A stretch of DNA of 5,890 bases, from positions 1 through 5,890 of the forward strand of contig CAJOQZ010000299.1 of the NCBI GenBank assembly GCA_905236585.1, read 5' to 3'. The notes below the pieces were generated by a model. The model was not told the DNA's origin. It saw only the letters and a program-made list of their open reading frames with translations, and made no database searches. Position 1 is the stretch's first letter. Each line of letters opens with the position of its first letter. Made by a program: the position numbers and the translations under genes. The stretch is from an uncultured Lachnospiraceae bacterium (GTDB lineage: Bacteria > Bacillota > Clostridia > Lachnospirales > Lachnospiraceae). Positions 5,454 to 5,890 of the stretch are shown here, one piece after another.

Positions 5454-5477
5454 ACATGATAGGACTAATAGACTTAT

Positions 5478-5496
5478 GTTCCGGTCGCATCGGAAC
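5478..5496 (+). promoter_or_regulatory. Hairpin in the flaG leader
   Basis: GTTCCG (5478-5483) and CGGAAC (5491-5496) form a perfect six-base stem with a seven-base loop. The T-run at 5518-5522 is over 20 bases away, so it is not a terminator. A GGA triplet (5492-5494) lies in the 3' arm and would be exposed only if the stem opened. It may be a structural spacer or an accessory CsrA site. Confidence 0.45.
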
Positions 5497-5528
5497 GAAG
5501 CCAATACGAACAATCAGTTTTTCCTTTT

Positions 5529-5542
5529 GCACATGGAGGTGT
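5529..5542 (+). promoter_or_regulatory. Putative CsrA site over the flaG ribosome binding site
   Basis: GCAC (5529-5532) pairs with GTGT (5539-5542, outer pair G-U) and leaves ATGGAG (5533-5538) as a six-base loop. The loop holds GGA, the core that CsrA recognises, and it is part of the flaG ribosome binding site GGAGGT (5535-5540). CsrA bound here would block initiation. Additional GGA triplets lie upstream in the leader at 5462-5464 and 5492-5494, allowing a dimer to bridge two sites as known for B. subtilis hag. The short stem and the general GGA content of ribosome binding sites keep confidence moderate. Confidence 0.5.
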
Positions 5543-5546
5543 TATT

Positions 5547-5890
5547 ATGGAAGTAAATGGTACTTATTCGGTAGGTTATGCGGGACAGGGAGGTTCCGTC
5601 ACACCGGTTTCCGTACCGCAACCGTCGCAGACGCCTGAGAAGGATATTACGACGAGCGATCCGGCAGTCAGTGCGGCAGTCGCTTCCCAGATACAGACTC
5701 CGCAGGGCAGCAAAACGGATACGTCGAATACTGCATCCGGCGAGGAGAAGGACAAGCAGCAGGCGACGGACGAGCAGATCCACAAAGCGATCAAAGAGAT
5801 CAACAAGAACGCGAACGGAACGGAAGCGGTATTCGGCATCCATGAGAAGACGAACCGCGTAACGATCAAGATCGTCGACAAGAAGACGAA
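5547..5890 (+). CDS. flaG: Flagellar protein FlaG (5' part, runs off the window)
   Basis: FlaG is a small protein of filament loci that influences filament length or structure; its biochemical role is poorly defined. Residues 1-72 are a low-complexity, Ser/Thr/Gln/Pro/Gly-rich, probably disordered region beginning MEVNGTYSVGYAGQ. The conserved FlaG core begins near 73 and reads through AVFGIHEKTNRVTIKIVDKK at 94-113, matching the family pattern of F-x-x-H-E-x-T-N-R followed by a K-V-V/I-V-D strand. 114 complete codons are present and no stop is reached; the family usually continues with a conserved G-x-V-I-R-x-I-P segment and ends at 110-150 residues. The ATG has GGAGGT (5535-5540) six bases upstream, inside a possible CsrA hairpin. 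It has its own sigma-28 promoter. fliD, fliS or flagellin genes would be expected further right, but that is inference. Confidence 0.88.
   Translation, partial: MEVNGTYSVGYAGQGGSVTPVSVPQPSQTPEKDITTSDPAVSAAVASQIQTPQGSKTDTSNTASGEEKDKQQATDEQIHKAIKEINKNANGTEAVFGIHEKTNRVTIKIVDKKT

Noticed and set aside
5456..5638. 60-codon frame starting at the flaG transcript start
   Set aside because: It has no ribosome binding site and overlaps flaG out of frame. Its composition is Cys/Trp/Arg-rich and atypical, and the flaG frame has clear homology.
5578..5862. 94-codon Arg-rich plus-strand frame within flaG
   Set aside because: Nearly half arginine, a clear frame-shift artefact of flaG codons.
1..5890. CRISPR array, tRNA, rRNA, insertion sequence or phage attachment site
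   Set aside because: No regularly spaced direct repeats, cloverleaf, rRNA motifs, transposase or integrase coding, or flanking direct repeats were seen.

Overview
The window is part of a flagellar late-gene locus from a Gram-positive, low-to-mid GC anaerobe of the Clostridia, most likely a Lachnospiraceae-type bacterium (Roseburia, Butyrivibrio or Eubacterium-like). This rests on the order flgK-flgL-fliW-csrA-flaG, strong AGGAGG-type ribosome binding sites, TGn-TATAAT promoters, a sigma-28 promoter of the Gram-positive motility type, and FlgL and CsrA C-termini of Firmicutes type. The organism is inferred; no marker RNA gene is present.

Layout. The first 90 bases hold the unassignable end of whatever lies upstream (flgN is usual here) and a small hairpin before flgK. 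Bases 91-3969 carry the two hook-filament junction genes, flgK and flgL, both much longer than the textbook proteins because of enlarged central regions. At 4025-4186 is a small unrecognised gene (orf53) with a near-perfect ribosome binding site. The next 170 bases are dense in inverted repeats and lead into a strong extended -10 promoter. Then come fliW and csrA, two bases apart, followed by another small unrecognised gene (orf48) and a bidirectional terminator. On the opposite strand, converging on that terminator, is a third small gene (orf46, 5218-5358). Back-to-back with its promoter is a sigma-28 promoter driving flaG, which runs off the right end.

How it works together. FlgK and FlgL form the junction on which flagellin polymerises. 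FliW and CsrA form the known partner-switch: free flagellin binds FliW, which releases CsrA to repress translation of filament mRNAs. The flaG leader contains a short hairpin that displays GGA in a six-base loop exactly over the ribosome binding site. This is the form of a CsrA target, so flaG may be controlled by the adjacent csrA.

The least-described part is the set of small proteins around fliW-csrA. Orf53 and orf46 align without gaps over their first 30 residues with ten identities, so the window appears to carry two members of one uncharacterised two-helix family, one on each strand on either side of fliW-csrA-orf48. The orf46 stop codon lies in the loop of the shared terminator, and a leftward-facing terminator-like hairpin sits upstream of fliW. 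This suggests a possible antisense layer over fliW-csrA, which is inference only.
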